A stretch of DNA of 64,000 nt from Myrica gale (lineage: Eukaryota > Streptophyta > Magnoliopsida > Fagales > Myricaceae): positions 24,030,501-24,094,500 of the forward strand of contig OZ005618.1 of NCBI GenBank assembly GCA_963930655.1, written 5' to 3'. Under the pieces are notes generated by a model. That model was not told the origin of the DNA. It made no database searches and saw nothing but the letters and a program-made list of their open reading frames with translations. Below, in pieces: positions 45,699 to 58,833 of this stretch (the first letter of the stretch is position 1; every line of letters starts with the position of its first letter). The translations under genes and the position numbers were made by a program.

Positions 45699-48600
45699 AT
45701 GGCTAGCGTTGCTCCTCCTGCAGATCGTATCCTTATACCATGTCTTCTTCTGGGTCTGCTCTGGTTCTGGGTTTTTTTTTTACATCTCTGATCTGCTTAT
45801 ATCTGACCTCCTGTGGATCCAACTGGGTCCGCGTTGCTGATTTGTATTGGTTTCTGCATCGTGAGATATGAACATCTAGATCGTTGCTAGATATGTTTGT
45901 TGGTGTTCTTTTAGGGCTTGGTTCTTGATTTGTGAAGTTAGTTTCTGTCGGAGTATATATATATTTTTAAATTTGTTGTTTAATAGGTGCATCGAGTGGA
46001 ATTGTGTTTTTGTGATTTGATATTGCATCTTTATAGGTCAAGTTTTCTCTCCGCGTATGTGTTCTGGTTGCCCTTTTTTGATTTATTGGGGTTTGGTGTA
46101 TGTGAGTTTTTAATAGTTCTCTTTGGTTTGATGATGTTGATGTAAAAGTGGTCGAATTGAAAGGCTTGAGATGGGTTCGTAGTTTTGATTAATATGTTGT
46201 TTAAGGGCAGGCCTCTTAGTTTTCTGAGCATTATCCATCTACCAAGATCTGTATTTTCTTTTAATTCAGATTATGTGATTTTTCTTCGAATGCTTCGAGC
46301 AAAGCTTGGCTCTTTTAGTGGTGAAATTGTGTGATTCAACTTATGTCATCCGCGATGCTGTGATCCGTGGTGAACTTTGACTCATTTCACAAGATCTTAT
46401 TCTTTTTGTCTGATTTGTTGATATAGGCTTTTGAAAGAGGAATTTTGCTTGGATATGTGAATCCATGTTGTTATTGGTTCTTTATGAATGTTATTCCTTT
46501 ACTTTCTACTTTCCATAGAAGCTGCAGATTTGCTACAGAAATTGTCTTTAGATTCTCAAACGAAGACTCTGGAAATTCCTGAGCCAACCAAGAAGGTAAT
46601 TTGTGCTCTTTGTGGTTTATGTAGTTGGTCAATTTGCATCCTAAATTCTGTGGACATGTTTTGATTGGAGTTTGAGTGCCTCATTCTCCTGTTTGAATGT
46701 AGACACCAATTTGGTGTGGTGCATAACCGACTGCAAAAGAGAACTTAAAATTATGATTTATCATATGTAGGGGGCGTTCGTTTGCCAAAATATTCCCCTA
46801 AATTTTGGGAATCTTTACTTTATTGAGATTTATTGGGGTTTGTGAAAAGTGGAGTGTGTATGTTTAAAAGTAGGAAATTTTAGAGTGTGTTTGTTTTGCT
46901 GGAAATTACCATACCCCGAAATTTCGGGGAAAAGAACACCACCTTAATATATCTGCTACCTAGGACTATATGAAATTGAGATAGAATTTGTTAAATTGCA
47001 CAGTTAAACAATCTATTTACATAGATTCAGTTGCAACAATTTTTTTTAACAGGGCATCATCTTCTGATCTTATTGTTTCTCAGAAGTTCCTTTTGTGTGG
47101 CTTAATATTTCTTCAATTTTTATGCAGCCTTCTACTAATCAATATGCATCTGTCGATTCTGGAAATGCTACAAATGGCCAGATCCCCTCATTTGAGCGGT
47201 CCGTGACTCCACTGCTGCCTGATTTCATGGATCCATCGATGTGTTATGTTCCTAATGGTTATCCACCTACCGCTTATTACTATGGAAGTAAGTTATTCTG
47301 GGACCTGATCATTCTGAGCTTGGATTTTGGTGGTTGTGGAATAAAACAGTTTTTTAAGCATGTCTTGTTATAGGGATGATGCAGCATCTGTTTCTGGATT
47401 TCATTTTTCCCCTGAACATCGGAAAGATTGTCCAGTTTTGTACTAACATGCATTAAATTCTATTAGGCTACGATGGGACCGGCAATGAGTGGGATGACTA
47501 CTCAAGATACCTGAATCCCGATGGAGTTGAGATGACTTCTGTAAGTGGTGCTTTGATTCCTCTTATACTTGGTTTCACTAGATTTTGTGATTGGTTCTAC
47601 ATTCCCTAGTCATTCTATTATCCTAGTTTGTTTAGTGTGGTTGTCTATGCTTTTAGGGATGTTCACATTACAGATTCTGATATATTCTATAGCTGATGTA
47701 ATAAGATGTTGCCTATTGCCAGGGAGTTTATGGGGATAGCGGGTCGCTCTTGTACCATCATGGTTATGGTTATGCACCATATGGCCCGTATTCACCAGCA
47801 GGTTCCCCAGTTCCAACTTTGGGTAATGATGGTCAGTTATATGGGCCTCAGCATTATCAATATCCATTCTTCCAGCCATTGACTCCAACCAGTGGGCCAT
47901 ACACTCCCAGTCCTGCCACGCCTCAAACTGAAATTTCAGCCTCTGTAGCTGCTGATCAAAAGCCTCTGCCTGTGGAAGCTGCTAATGGAAATTCTAATGG
48001 TGTTTCGAATGGTGGTGGTGTCAAGGGAAATAATGTTTCCACTGCCTTAAAGCCGGCTCATCAGAATTCATTTGTTTCTTGTGGTACATACGGAACCGGT
48101 GCTCTGCCAGCTTGTAGGCCTAGTTTCAATTATCAGGATGGAAGATGTTTTGATGTGTCAAGGTCTCCCTTCCCATGGTTAGACAGCCCACTGCTTTCAG
48201 ATGGGCAGCCTAGGCCTGTGACAAGCACACCGATCTCCTCTTCTATTTCAAATGGCAATAACCTAGCATCTTCAAGGAATCAGAACTTTCGTCCAAATAG
48301 TAATTATATGGTATGCATGATTCACAAATTCTTTCACATTCTTGCAGTGGGAATTTACAATTGTATATATTAGTTATACAGGTGTGGTATGGTATTCTGT
48401 GTGTCTGGCCTGTTGTGCTATAAGAACTGTTGAAACATTAGTTCCGTTTCTTGTTGATCGATTGAAGTGATGGCAATAGTTCTGTGTGTTTTCTGATTCC
48501 AAGCTCCCACCTCCACTGTTGAAAGCTTGATATAGGGAATGATTAGAGCAGTTCAACTTGTTGAATGCTTGCAATTTGGGCCATATTCTATCTTGTGGTA

Positions 48601-50299
48601 TTGATAAAATGATATCATCTGTGCTCTTAAGCTTGTGGTCTAATCTATGGATTATTTTGCAGCTTCATTGTCACCTCTCATTAGATGATCGAGTTTGTAT
48701 AAATTGTTTTCGTGTGCTTCCTTTTGAACTGTTATTTGTCTGAATCTACAGGGTCTTCATCATCCAAGACCGATGACTGGCATGAGTACAGCTCCTGGGT
48801 TTATGGGAAGGGCATACTCACCGAAGTTATATGGTCAGTATGGTAATACTGTTAGATCTGGCATGGGCTTTGGATCTCATGGATATGATTCACGAGCAAA
48901 TGGGCGTCCATGGTTAGTGTTTGATGGTAAGCAGAAACCGCGAGGACGATTTGTCTATGGAAACGAGAATGCAGATGGTTTGAATGAGTTGAACAAAGGA
49001 CCTAGATTTAAGGGCTCCAAAAACAATAAAACTTTTGCCCCCGGTGCCTTAGCAGCGAAAGGGCTGAATGAGCCTTTAAATGCAACTATTGACGAGGAGA
49101 AGGATAAGACAAGTGCTGTCCCTGACTGTGAACAATACAACACGCCTGATTTTCTGGAGGAATACAGTGATGCCAAATTTTTTGTTATAAAGTCGTATAG
49201 TGAGGATGATGTCCATAAAAGCATTAAATACAATGTTTGGGCCAGCACACAAAACGGCAACAAGAAGCTACATGCAGCATACATGGAAGCTCAGGAGAAA
49301 TCTGGTGGCTGCCCTGTTTTTCTTTTCTTCTCGGTGAGAATCTGGATTGAATAACGTAATTTCTTTATTTTCTGCAAATTTACTTGCTCCTAAGTTTCTT
49401 CTCTGAACTCTTGACTAGGTCAATACCAGTGGGCAGTTCGTTGGTCTTGCTGAGATGGTGGGAGCCGTTGATTTTGAGAAGAGTGTTGAGTATTGGCAAC
49501 AAGACAAGTGGAATGGCTGCTTCCCTGTTAAGTGGCACATTGTAAAGGATGTTCCTAACAGTTTGTTGAAGCACATTACCCTTGAGAACAATGAGAACAA
49601 ACCTGTTACTAACAGTAGGGACACTCAGGAGGTAGTTTAACTTTGTGCTTGGTATCTGTCTTCTTTTTCTTTATTTTGCCTTTTGTGTCCTAACAGATAA
49701 TATATGGTTTATTTAGGTTAAGTTAGAGCCAGGGCTTAAGATGATTAAAGTATTCAAGGAGCATTCCAGCAAAACGTGTATTTTGGTTGACTTTGGGTTT
49801 TATGAGGCCCGCCAGAAGACCATTCAGGAGAAGAAGGCTAAGCAACTGCATTTTCCGAAACAGGCAAGATTTTTACTTCGTATTTTTTATTTGTCAGAGG
49901 CTCATTCATATGCCCTTTTCAGTATTGGCAAATTTCATAGTCTTATTTCCGTTAACTGCCCCCAAACTAGTTGTGTTTAGATTTTGCAGATGACATTCAA
50001 AGCTGTTTGCCATGTAAGCTTATATGTTTTGTGTACTGTGGATCTTGCTAATGCAGGTATGGGAAGGAAAGCACACTGATGACAAGAAAGAAAGAGCAAA
50101 TGGTGAAGTGAAACCACAAAACTCTTTCGAGGCTGCCTCTAATTTGATCAAGGAGCCTATCCCTTCTGAGACCAAGGAGGAGTCAAAGCTCTTGGAGAAT
50201 GGTTCAGTTGCAGAAACAAGAGATGCGCCTAAGTGTGTTAATCCTGTTACAGTGTCAGAGAAGCGGATACTGCCAAATGGTGTTGCAAATGGTTGCTAA
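45699..50299 (+). CDS. YTH-domain m6A reader, ECT family (ECT2/ECT4-like)
   Basis: Cytoplasmic reader of N6-methyladenosine in mRNA, affecting mRNA stability and growth. Coding exons: 45699-45726, 46519-46595, 47128-47287, 47467-47540, 47723-48310, 48752-49333, 49419-49631, 49717-49863, 50057-50299; 2112 nt, 703 aa. The first 35 residues ([20 protein letters not shown]...) match the conserved ECT N-terminus. Residues about 60-440 are Tyr/Pro/Gly/Ser/Asn-rich and disordered, typical of the phase-separating N-terminal region. The YTH domain is about 449-585; the aromatic cage is Trp472 (KYNVWAST), Trp529 (EYWQQ) and Trp534 (DKWNG), followed by [13 protein letters not shown]. The C-terminal tail is Lys/Glu-rich. 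Intron 8 uses a GC donor (CAG|GCAAGA at 49864); the others are GT-AG. Frame closure and conserved ends make this model firm. Confidence 0.96.
46769..46935. repeat. MITE-like sequence in ECT intron 2
   Basis: A short segment opening GGGGGCGTTCGTTTGCC and closing near CCCCGAAATTTCGGGG, with TTTG/GTTTG-rich interior, as in many plant hAT-derived MITEs. The exact terminal repeats and target duplication were not resolved. Confidence 0.4.
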
Positions 50300-51240
50300 C
50301 TTCGGCCTAGGCACAATGGTGTTCCATGTGTGTTGGGATTTATCACCGGGAATTTCACCGCAGGTTATCTGTTCTTATATGAAACAGAACTAGCTGCTGG
50401 CTATTCTGCATGTTTCTGGGGCGGCCATATTGGATCTGTCTTGCTCCTGCTTAAAGAGTCTTTTGTGGAGTAATGGGAGGGTTTCATTAGATTATTTAAG
50501 TATCGAGAAGGCAGGATAGATTTATCTGAATCAAAGTGCCCACCCCGTCTTCTTTGGGTCCTTTCAAGTGGTTAGCTCCTAACAGGTTTTGATTCCCTAG
50601 GTTTTGGGCTTTTATATTCTTATCATGGTGTTTTTTTTCATCCCATTTTGTTCTACCTTTTCTTGGCTATTTCCTATCTTATAAATCTAGATCTACTTCG
50701 CTTCAGAATAGCTTTGCTTTTGTACTTGTAAGAGGGCTAGAAGCAAGGTGGGAAAATATTGCAATATAATCAGAGTTTAAGAAGAGTTTCCTTTAGTTTT
50801 CAGATTGTTGTTGAATTTGGCTGACAACTTTCTATGGGATCCATGGCAAGTGCCATTCAATCCATCATAGAGATCCTTTTTGTCCCTTTGCTTCCTGAAA
50901 ATCCATCGTGGACGCATCCTTTGCTCCCTCTACAGTTTTGGATACGCTTTGGATTGACATGTATGGCTCAGAAATGGCTGTTGTACTCTATTTCATGCTG
51001 GAAACATTCTTTCCTCAAAAAGAAACCTGGACCCATTTGGAAGGCTCACTGACTTGACCAATGTTTCAATTTGGCTTCTTCAATAATTTGGAGATCTTTA
51101 ACAGGAGAATGTTATGTGTAAAGAGAGTGCCCCGCATCCTTTTATTCTTATTTTCACTTCTAAGTGCGCAGGTGAATATTCATGTTTTAATCGACTCTAA
51201 TTTTTCTATTGTTCAAAACCGAGTAAGGTTGTGTTTGAGT

Positions 51241-51638
51241 TAGGGGTGAGTACCGGAATCGGCCATTCCGGTTCCGGTTTCGGTTCTGGTTCTGGTACTC
51301 ACCCTTAACTCAAGGAATGAAACCGGAATTTCTGGATCCGGAAATTCCGGATCTATAACTGGGCCAAAAGGCCCAGTTTTACTTTGGCCCAAAATGCTTA
51401 AACTGAAAATTGGGCTTTTGTTTTAATAAAAAAAATTTCCATGTTGCATCAATTTCATAATATTGTTTTTAAACATATTATGATCATCAAGACATTAAAG
51501 GGAAAAAAAATACATCACTACATTTTGTCCAAAATAAATTAAATTATACTAAAAATTTATTATTTTTTTAAATACCGATACCGGAATAGGCTCGGTACCA
51601 TAAATTCCGGTTTTCACCGGATAAATTGCTCACCCTTA
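51241..51638. mobile_element. Non-autonomous hAT element (398 bp)
   Basis: Terminal inverted repeats TAGGGGTGAGTA (left) and, reverse-complemented, TAAGGGTGAGCA (right) are flanked by identical 8-bp direct repeats GTTTGAGT (51233-51240 and 51639-51646). An 8-bp duplication with a TAGGGGTGAG-type end is diagnostic of hAT. The left third carries a CCGGTTCCGG-rich hairpin region; the rest is AT-rich and encodes no transposase. Confidence 0.85.
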
Positions 51639-51727
51639 GTTTGAGTGTTAAAATTTTGTGGAGATTAAAATTTTAGGGCATTGGATTTGGTGAAAAGTAA
51701 AATTGCTCACCCTTAGAGAGATGATTT

Positions 51728-51940
51728 TTAATATTTATTATAGTGAAAAGTAATGATGTGATGGAGAGAGAGATTATATTGTAATTTTTATTGTGTTAGA
51801 ATTTTAGGGAGGGTAAAATTTTGCTTAACAAACTTAATATTTATTATAGTGAAAAGTAATGATGTGATGGAGAGAGAAATTATATTGTAATTTTTATTGT
51901 GTTAGAATTTTAGGGAGGGTAAAATTTTGCTTAACAAACA
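51728..51940. repeat. Two-copy 106-bp tandem duplication
   Basis: Units start at 51728 and 51834 with TTAATATTTATTATAGTG and end in TTTTGCTTAACAAAC; one or two substitutions only (GAGAGAGA versus GAGAGAAA). It is part of an older MITE into which the hAT element also inserted. Confidence 0.93.
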
Positions 51941-52530
51941 TAGATAATGGGAAAAATCATTTTTAGTCCCCGGGATTTACACTGATTTTTTTATAATTTT
52001 TCAGAGTTTTTAAACAAAAAAAATTTACATAATTTTATAATAGATCATTGAGTTTTAAAACTAAAAATTTTAATATCTATATTTTTTCCTTTTAAAAAAA
52101 AAAATCATTTGTCATCTCAATATGACAATATTCATTCAACCCACTAAAGAAAGTTAACTTGAGTTATACTTCTTGTCAAGGTATGGAATTAGATAGGTGG
52201 GAACAGTATCGTTTTGCGGAATGCGGAGACCATACGATTAAGTGTGAGACGTATTAAAGGTGGCTAGCATAGATTAACAGACATGCGTCTGAATCACATG
52301 ACTACGCAGGATACAAACGACGAAAACAAACAGGACACGACGCTGAGATGGCATGATCCGAGCGCGGAGTGGTGACACTTATCCACAGTCCACACGGACG
52401 TCGTCTTTGATTTCAACGTTAAAGAAACGGCTACTCTCATCAAAGAGGAAAAAGAAGAATCAGATAAGAGTTAGCCCCGTTAACATAAAACGTAGATCAC
52501 TCTTCTGCTCTGAGAATCTAGTCTCTAGAT

Positions 52531-55500
52531 ATGGCAGCTACCTCTCTCAGGAGATTTGGAAGGTCGCTTTGTTGGGTTTCGAGGAGGGGATTGTCGACTT
52601 CGTGCGATGACAAGGTTGTCCAGCAAAGCGGCAAGTCCATGAACCTCTACTCTGCGATCAACCAAGCGCTTCACATCGCCTTGGAAACAGATACCCGGTA
52701 ATGTTTCTGAGAGAGACTCATTTTATAGCTATTAATTAGGAATCTTTCTTCGACCTTTTCATTTTCGAAGCCATTTTTATGTACTAAACATCCATGTCTG
52801 TTTATTAGTAAACATCTTTATGCACTAAACATCATTTTTTCCATTTCCTTTTAGTGCTTGTGTATTTGGAGAAGATGTAGGCTTTGGCGGGGTCTTCCGT
52901 TGCACAACTGGATTAGCTGATCGATTTGGTAAAAGCAGGGTTTTCAATACACCTCTTTGTGAGCAGGTAGTTTTGTTTTACATACTTTTGCTTCACTTAC
53001 TTTCTCACTGGATATGTACACCTTATGGTGTGATGTGAATGATAATACATTTTGTTGCAACAAATGACGGTTTTCTACTTGTATACGTGTGTAATTTGAG
53101 CATACCAGAAAAGCTGTACCCCACAATCTGATAATCTGCGATACACAAGAAAGATCTTTTTAAAAAAAAAAAAAAATTCTTCCTTCCTTTTCTTTTTCCT
53201 TTTTGCAATTAGTATCATTGATGGAGATGCATTTGGTAGGTTTATACTAACGTGATCTCGTAAACAGGGCATTATTGGGTTTGCCATTGGCCTAGCAGCA
53301 ATGGTGAGTTCTGTAGTGTATTCATTGGTTCGATCAATTTAATACAAGTTGCTCGTATTGATTTATTGCACCCTTTAGCTGTAACTTTTTGTTTCATCTG
53401 ACGTGATAGGGCAATCGGGCCATAGCAGAAATCCAATTTGCAGACTATATATTTCCTGCCTTTGATCAGGCATGCATCCGCCCCAGTGCTATGTTCTAGA
53501 GTTGCATCACAGTTGACTGTTGACTGACTCTTGTAGATTGTCAATGAAGCTGCAAAGTTCAGATACCGAAGTGGGAATCAGTTTAATTGTGGAGGTAATT
53601 TCTTGCCTTTGGGTTCTATTTTAAAAGTTCTTTCTGGATTTCTTTTTCCCTCTCTGTCTTCACAGGTTGAGGTTGCACATGTTTCCATAGGTTTAACCAT
53701 AAGAGCCCCTTATGGAGCCGTGGGCCATGGTGGTCATTATCACTCTCAATCCCCTGAAGCTTTCTTCTGTCATGTTCCTGGTATTAAAGTATGTCTTCAT
53801 TCTTAGTAGACATCTGGTCTCTTTTTCCAGGGATTTCTTTTCATGTTCCTATTGCTCTCCTTTCTTTGAAAGGTGCAATGCCCCACATACTAGCTTAATA
53901 TGTGAGTATTCTAAAGTACACAATATGAGGGATCCGCTATGTAATTCTTATCCTTTCTGAGTATCATTCATTTCAGTGATGTGGTCTCCTTGAGCGCAAG
54001 TTAATTGTAGACCATCTAAAGAGGAATGCGACACCCACACCAAACTTAACACCATGTTGATAGGGTTCATTCTTTTGAAAGTCCATGACTGGTGCTTCTG
54101 TCGTATGCAGTAATGAATGAAAAATCAGTTAAGTCCACCAGCATCACTTCAGACATTTTCTTTGTACTACCTATGGTCATTCCGCATGCAAACAAACATC
54201 CAAACGCATGTGGTGCATGCTAGTTAACAAAAGAAGTGTGTGTGTGTGTGTACCTGTGTTAAGGTATGTTTGCAAATAGGTTTTATGCATGTGCATCTGT
54301 ATTATTATAATTAACAGGAAGACATATATACCCTTTCACCTGTAGTATGGATTTCTGCTAGTTGTCTCTGAAACCCATTGTCCAAGTTAAAATGCATAAT
54401 TCACATCTTCTTCTTCATCTTCACATTTTATTTTATGTTCTCCTAAACAACTTGCTTGGCAACACCTACTTTCAGCATGGCCTTAAAACGTTGAATTGAC
54501 ATGGATACTTTCCACATCAAGAGTAATAGTGTGAAACTAATTTGGTTAATCAAGTTTTGAGACAGATGAGTGCTATAAGGTTGTAAGGATTCTAATCTTC
54601 TTGCACACTGTTATCTAATTTCTCATTGAAGACTTATCATCCAATTTTTCAAAACGAACAAATGACATACAGGTGGTCATCCCTCGAAGCCCACATCAAG
54701 CAAAAGGGTTGTTGCTGTCCTGCATATGTGATCCAAACCCTATTTTGTTTTTCGAACCAAGGGTATTGCATTCTTTTGCAGTAACTAAATTAAATCATTA
54801 TCCCATACTTATTTAAATCAGGACTTTGGAATTTGATTAGTAAAAATGTCATGGGGTTCAGTGGCTTTACCGCTTGGCCGTAGAAGAGGTTCCTGAGCAT
54901 GATTTCATGTCGCCTCTTTCAGAGGCAGAGGTATGCTACTTTTGGATCCATTGTAGCTGAAGAATTCAAAAGATTATGCGCATTGATGTCTAAAAGAAAT
55001 TGAAAATGTGATACTTAGGTGGTTCGAGAAGGCAGTGATATTACACTTCTGGGGTGGGGAGCCCAGTTATCTATTATGGAACAGGCCTGTCTTGATGCTG
55101 AAAAGGTTAGTGATTTTCATTTCTTGAAAACCAGTACTTTAATCTCTGCAGAATCTGCCCATTCTTTATTTGTCATTCAAAAGTATGAGATTAGGAATAA
55201 TATTCGGCCGTCATAAGTTGAGAAGGTGAATGCTACTCTCACAAAGAGCATTGCTTTTCCATCACTCGGAAGTTCTCCAGAAATAACGTCTTGTATAGTC
55301 CGGAGAAATTCACAAATTCCAAATATTGCCTGCTTTAAATATATTCAGAATTGCGTCTATATGTACTTCTGGCTTTGTTATTTATATTGGAACCAAATCA
55401 TGGACTTCTATAAAATCCATTCAATTCATTTGACTTTGCAGGAAGGGATTTCTTGTGAACTGATAGACCTGAAAACTCTGATTCCTTGGGATAAGGAAAC

Positions 55501-56898
55501 AGTAGAATCCTCTGTCAGAAAAACTGGGAGACTTCTTGTAAGCATAATTTTTCCTTTCAAACATGCTTTAAGAGATCCAGTTGTGAGTGTAGGTGATCAG
55601 TAAATTTCCTTTGTATAGATTAGTCATGAAGCTCCAGTGACAGGAGGTTTTGGTGCAGAAATCTCTGCTTCTATTGTTGAACGTTGTTTCTTGAGGGTGA
55701 GTACCAACCTTTTGTATATCTCTGTTTGTGTGATAATATTCAGATATTTTGCTTGACTGCAACATTATATTATCCTTTCGTTTTGTTATGTCTTATACTT
55801 CGATGCTATATATGTAATACCAAATTCTAAGAACAAAAGTGCTTGGATGTCTTATATTTATGGTGACTAGGGCTCCTAATAGTTGGCTAGCCTCCAGACA
55901 AGAGGCACACATACTAGTACACTAACAATGAAGTAGCTAGAAGATATTTAAAAATGGAAATGTCAATTTTTTTTTCACATAAGTTGCTTTTGGGTTCATG
56001 TGAAAGTTCAGTTTGTGTGTTTTTGTAATAGCAGAAACTGGGGTAAAGAGGAGTTGAAGAATTTTTTTGGGAGATTGAAGGGATTTCTGGTGTTAAAAAT
56101 ATATTTGGATGAAAATTTTGAGGGGGCCAAACTAACATTTCTCAGCACGGTGGAGAAACATAGCCTTGAAAATTCCCGGGGAAAGTGAATTCAATCGTTT
56201 AGCATATATTTCTGATAAATCCTATAATCAAAGAGTCATGTTGGCACGGTTTGTTAATGAATTGGCAACCTAAACACTTCTTTTTATGAAGGCACGTCTA
56301 CTTGAGATAGAACCACGAATATGCGTCCTTGAAGGGGGCAGAAAACCCTGAATATGACCCTTCGGAGGTGCTACCCTATGAAATTATGAAGCACATCAAT
56401 GCTTTCATTAGTTGCTCCTGCATTTTCTCTGAAATAATCACCTATACCATTTCTTTCAGCTTCCAATCCAATGGCTAGTAGTATCCTCCTTTTGTCGACT
56501 ACTTTTTCATCATCAATGCAAAGTTGCATTGGGGATTGGCATTGTCCATGCAACATGTGGTCTAAATGAGATTTTTCTTTGGGATGAGTTAAAAGTTACA
56601 TTTTGCATGTTCCTTTTACATTTTGAAAGTGAGCTGATATCCTAGACTTGGATGAATAAGCCACTAAATCTTTTGTCTTTTGCAGTTGGAAGCCCCTGTA
56701 GCCAGAGTATGTGGTCTGGACACTCCCTTCCCACTTGTTTTTGAACCTTTCTATATGCCTACAAAGAACAAAGTAAGTTGTGTGATCTTTTTCCTGCATA
56801 CTATGCTGTATAATAGGCTGATCTTATTGACATGATCGCTACTTTGCCTCTTTTATGTGCAGATATTGGATGCAATCAAATCAACTGTAAATTACTAG
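52531..56898 (+). CDS. Branched-chain 2-oxoacid dehydrogenase E1 subunit beta, mitochondrial
   Basis: Beta chain of the ThDP-dependent E1 of the BCKDH complex, which oxidatively decarboxylates the 2-oxoacids of Leu, Ile and Val in the mitochondrial matrix. Exons: 52531-52697, 52855-52966, 53268-53303, 53410-53469, 53537-53594, 53691-53788, 54673-54762, 54862-54930, 55019-55105, 55442-55537, 55619-55696, 56686-56772, 56863-56898; 1074 nt, 357 aa. The first 25 residues are an Arg/Ser-rich targeting peptide ([20 protein letters not shown]). Landmarks are [12 protein letters not shown] (Glu62, the ThDP-activating Glu of the family), [71 protein letters not shown] and [12 protein letters not shown]. 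Intron 4 has a GC donor (CAG|GCATGC at 53470). Length matches the plant family of about 352 aa. Confidence 0.97.
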
Positions 56899-58833
56899 GT
56901 GCACAAGCACTGTGCTGCTTTGTTATGCTACAGATGTGTCATTGTCGTCCTCATTTTTACCTTATACATCTGTGCATGTAAAGGAATCCCCACCTCTATT
57001 CTCTCCAATGACAGTGAGACAGCATGAAGAAATTTGAAGTGTGCTGCTCTCTGTCAATCTCTTCCAATGTGGAAAACAGAGCGACAATTGGGTAACTGGT
57101 AGAAATGGAAATGAACCTATTTTTCACATGTCTTGCTGCCCAAATATGCCCATACCCCAAAGTTACAGCTGGTTGTTTAGTTGTCCAAACCTCGTATGTT
57201 TCCTCAGTTCAATAAAAATTTCCCGTGAAATAATAATGATAACAACAATAAAGTAATGGGAGAAAAAACTCTCTTGTGACTTATCAAAAAAAGAAGAAGA
57301 AAAAACTCGTGGAAAAAAAAAAATACAATAGGCATCTTGCATCAAGACTCATATACGCGTCCAAGAGGCAGAGCCTTGTTTCTCGAGAACCAAAACTTTG
57401 TGTAAAGTAAATGTTAGGTGAATATATTAGTGCTTGATGATATTGATTACTGATAGCTACAATAGCTAGGGATTGATGTGGGTACATTTTAAGTGAAAAA
57501 GGGAAATCACCCTTTACACTCTTATTATTATAGTTTGCGCAAAAAAAAGTTAATAGTTTGTGGATAGAAAATATATTGGCTTCACACATGTTTTATACTT
57601 TGCACTTTAAACAACACATTGAGATATTATTTTTACAAATGACTCATTTTTAACATATTGCATTATTCATTTATTTTTTTCGTCAAATTAAATAAAAATT
57701 GACTTTCTTTTGTTTTTTAAAAAAAATAAAATGATGATTATGTCGTAAAAACTTAAAATTATGTGGATAGCAAGTTACATTTAAAGATATAATTATCATA
57801 TTATTATTTTTAAGTCAATTTCCCATTTGACAGAAAATAAACAAAAGGTGTAATAGTTTAGAGGTAAATAAGTTTATGGGTTTGATATCTCAAACATAAT
57901 AGTTTAACAGTAGTTTAGAGTACTTTATAGATGAAAAATTGTATTTTCCCGAAATATATTTTCTCCTGAGAGAAAGAAGTGTCTTTGTTGGAATTATATT
58001 CAGTATAAAACGCACGTATTAGACGTGGGATAGTTTTTATCTAATTTACGCCCACCAGAGTATAAGAGTCCTGATTTAGACGAGGCCCGGCATTTGGTTG
58101 AACTTTTAGAGTCATCAAACTTGAGCCAATTAACAACACACCAAACTCCAAACTCCAAAGTTCAAGTTTCATAGAACAACACTGTATCCAGGAAGTCAAG
58201 GGCCGACGTCCAAAGAAAAGCAGAAAATAATTATTCTTCTCACCCACCAAAAAGAACTCGTGTTTCACGTTGACCCTGTAGAAAAAAGGTTCTCCCCGGG
58301 CTACATTGGTCGGAAGTAAAATGCAGATACTAAACACATCTTTTAACTTAACCATCAGAGAACCAATGCACAATTTGCTTCTGTATTTACAGTTCAACCA
58401 GGCTAGGTATTCCACCAACAAACTTTCCGCAAAATCAAATCTGGCTTCTCCACCCACAAAATCTGCATGAAACCGAATACAAATGAACGTTGAAATTGGG
58501 ACCCTGGTCTATCATAACAAGCCAAAACACATCTTGTATTGAAACAAGCCAAAACACGGCCTACAAGATGTCAGGACAATCGAAAAGGCAATCTGCGGTC
58601 GGCATATATCATTGTCCTAAAAATTCAACTTATCCTTAAGTCTATAATAAACAGCAGCAAAAACAAATACTTCTAATAGATAGCTAAAGATATTGGCTGT
58701 AGTGAGAGAGAGAGAGAGAAAGAGTGCAAGAGCCAAGGATAGGACTTTCTCCTAACTTTGACACGTGGTGAATTGTGATTGGATGAAAAAAATTCTGTTA
58801 AATCACTCTAACAGAGTTAGGCTAAGTGATCTA
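56899..58833. other. 3' flank of BCKDH E1 beta and spacer
   Basis: The first 300 bp is likely 3'UTR. 57600-57960 is AT-rich. A 138-codon minus frame (58041-58457) has no recognisable domain and no splice or start support. A GA microsatellite lies near 58704-58719. Confidence 0.45.

Larger units (their letters stand above)
50300..52530. other. ECT 3'UTR, MITE cluster and BCKDH E1 beta promoter
   Basis: 50300 to about 50800 is likely ECT 3'UTR. 51230-51945 is a nest of MITEs described separately. About 52150-52530 should hold the promoter and leader of the downstream gene. No further gene seen. Confidence 0.5.

Noticed and set aside
58041-58457. 138-codon minus frame
   Set aside because: No domain, no recognisable homolog, no supporting splice sites or promoter; treated as chance.
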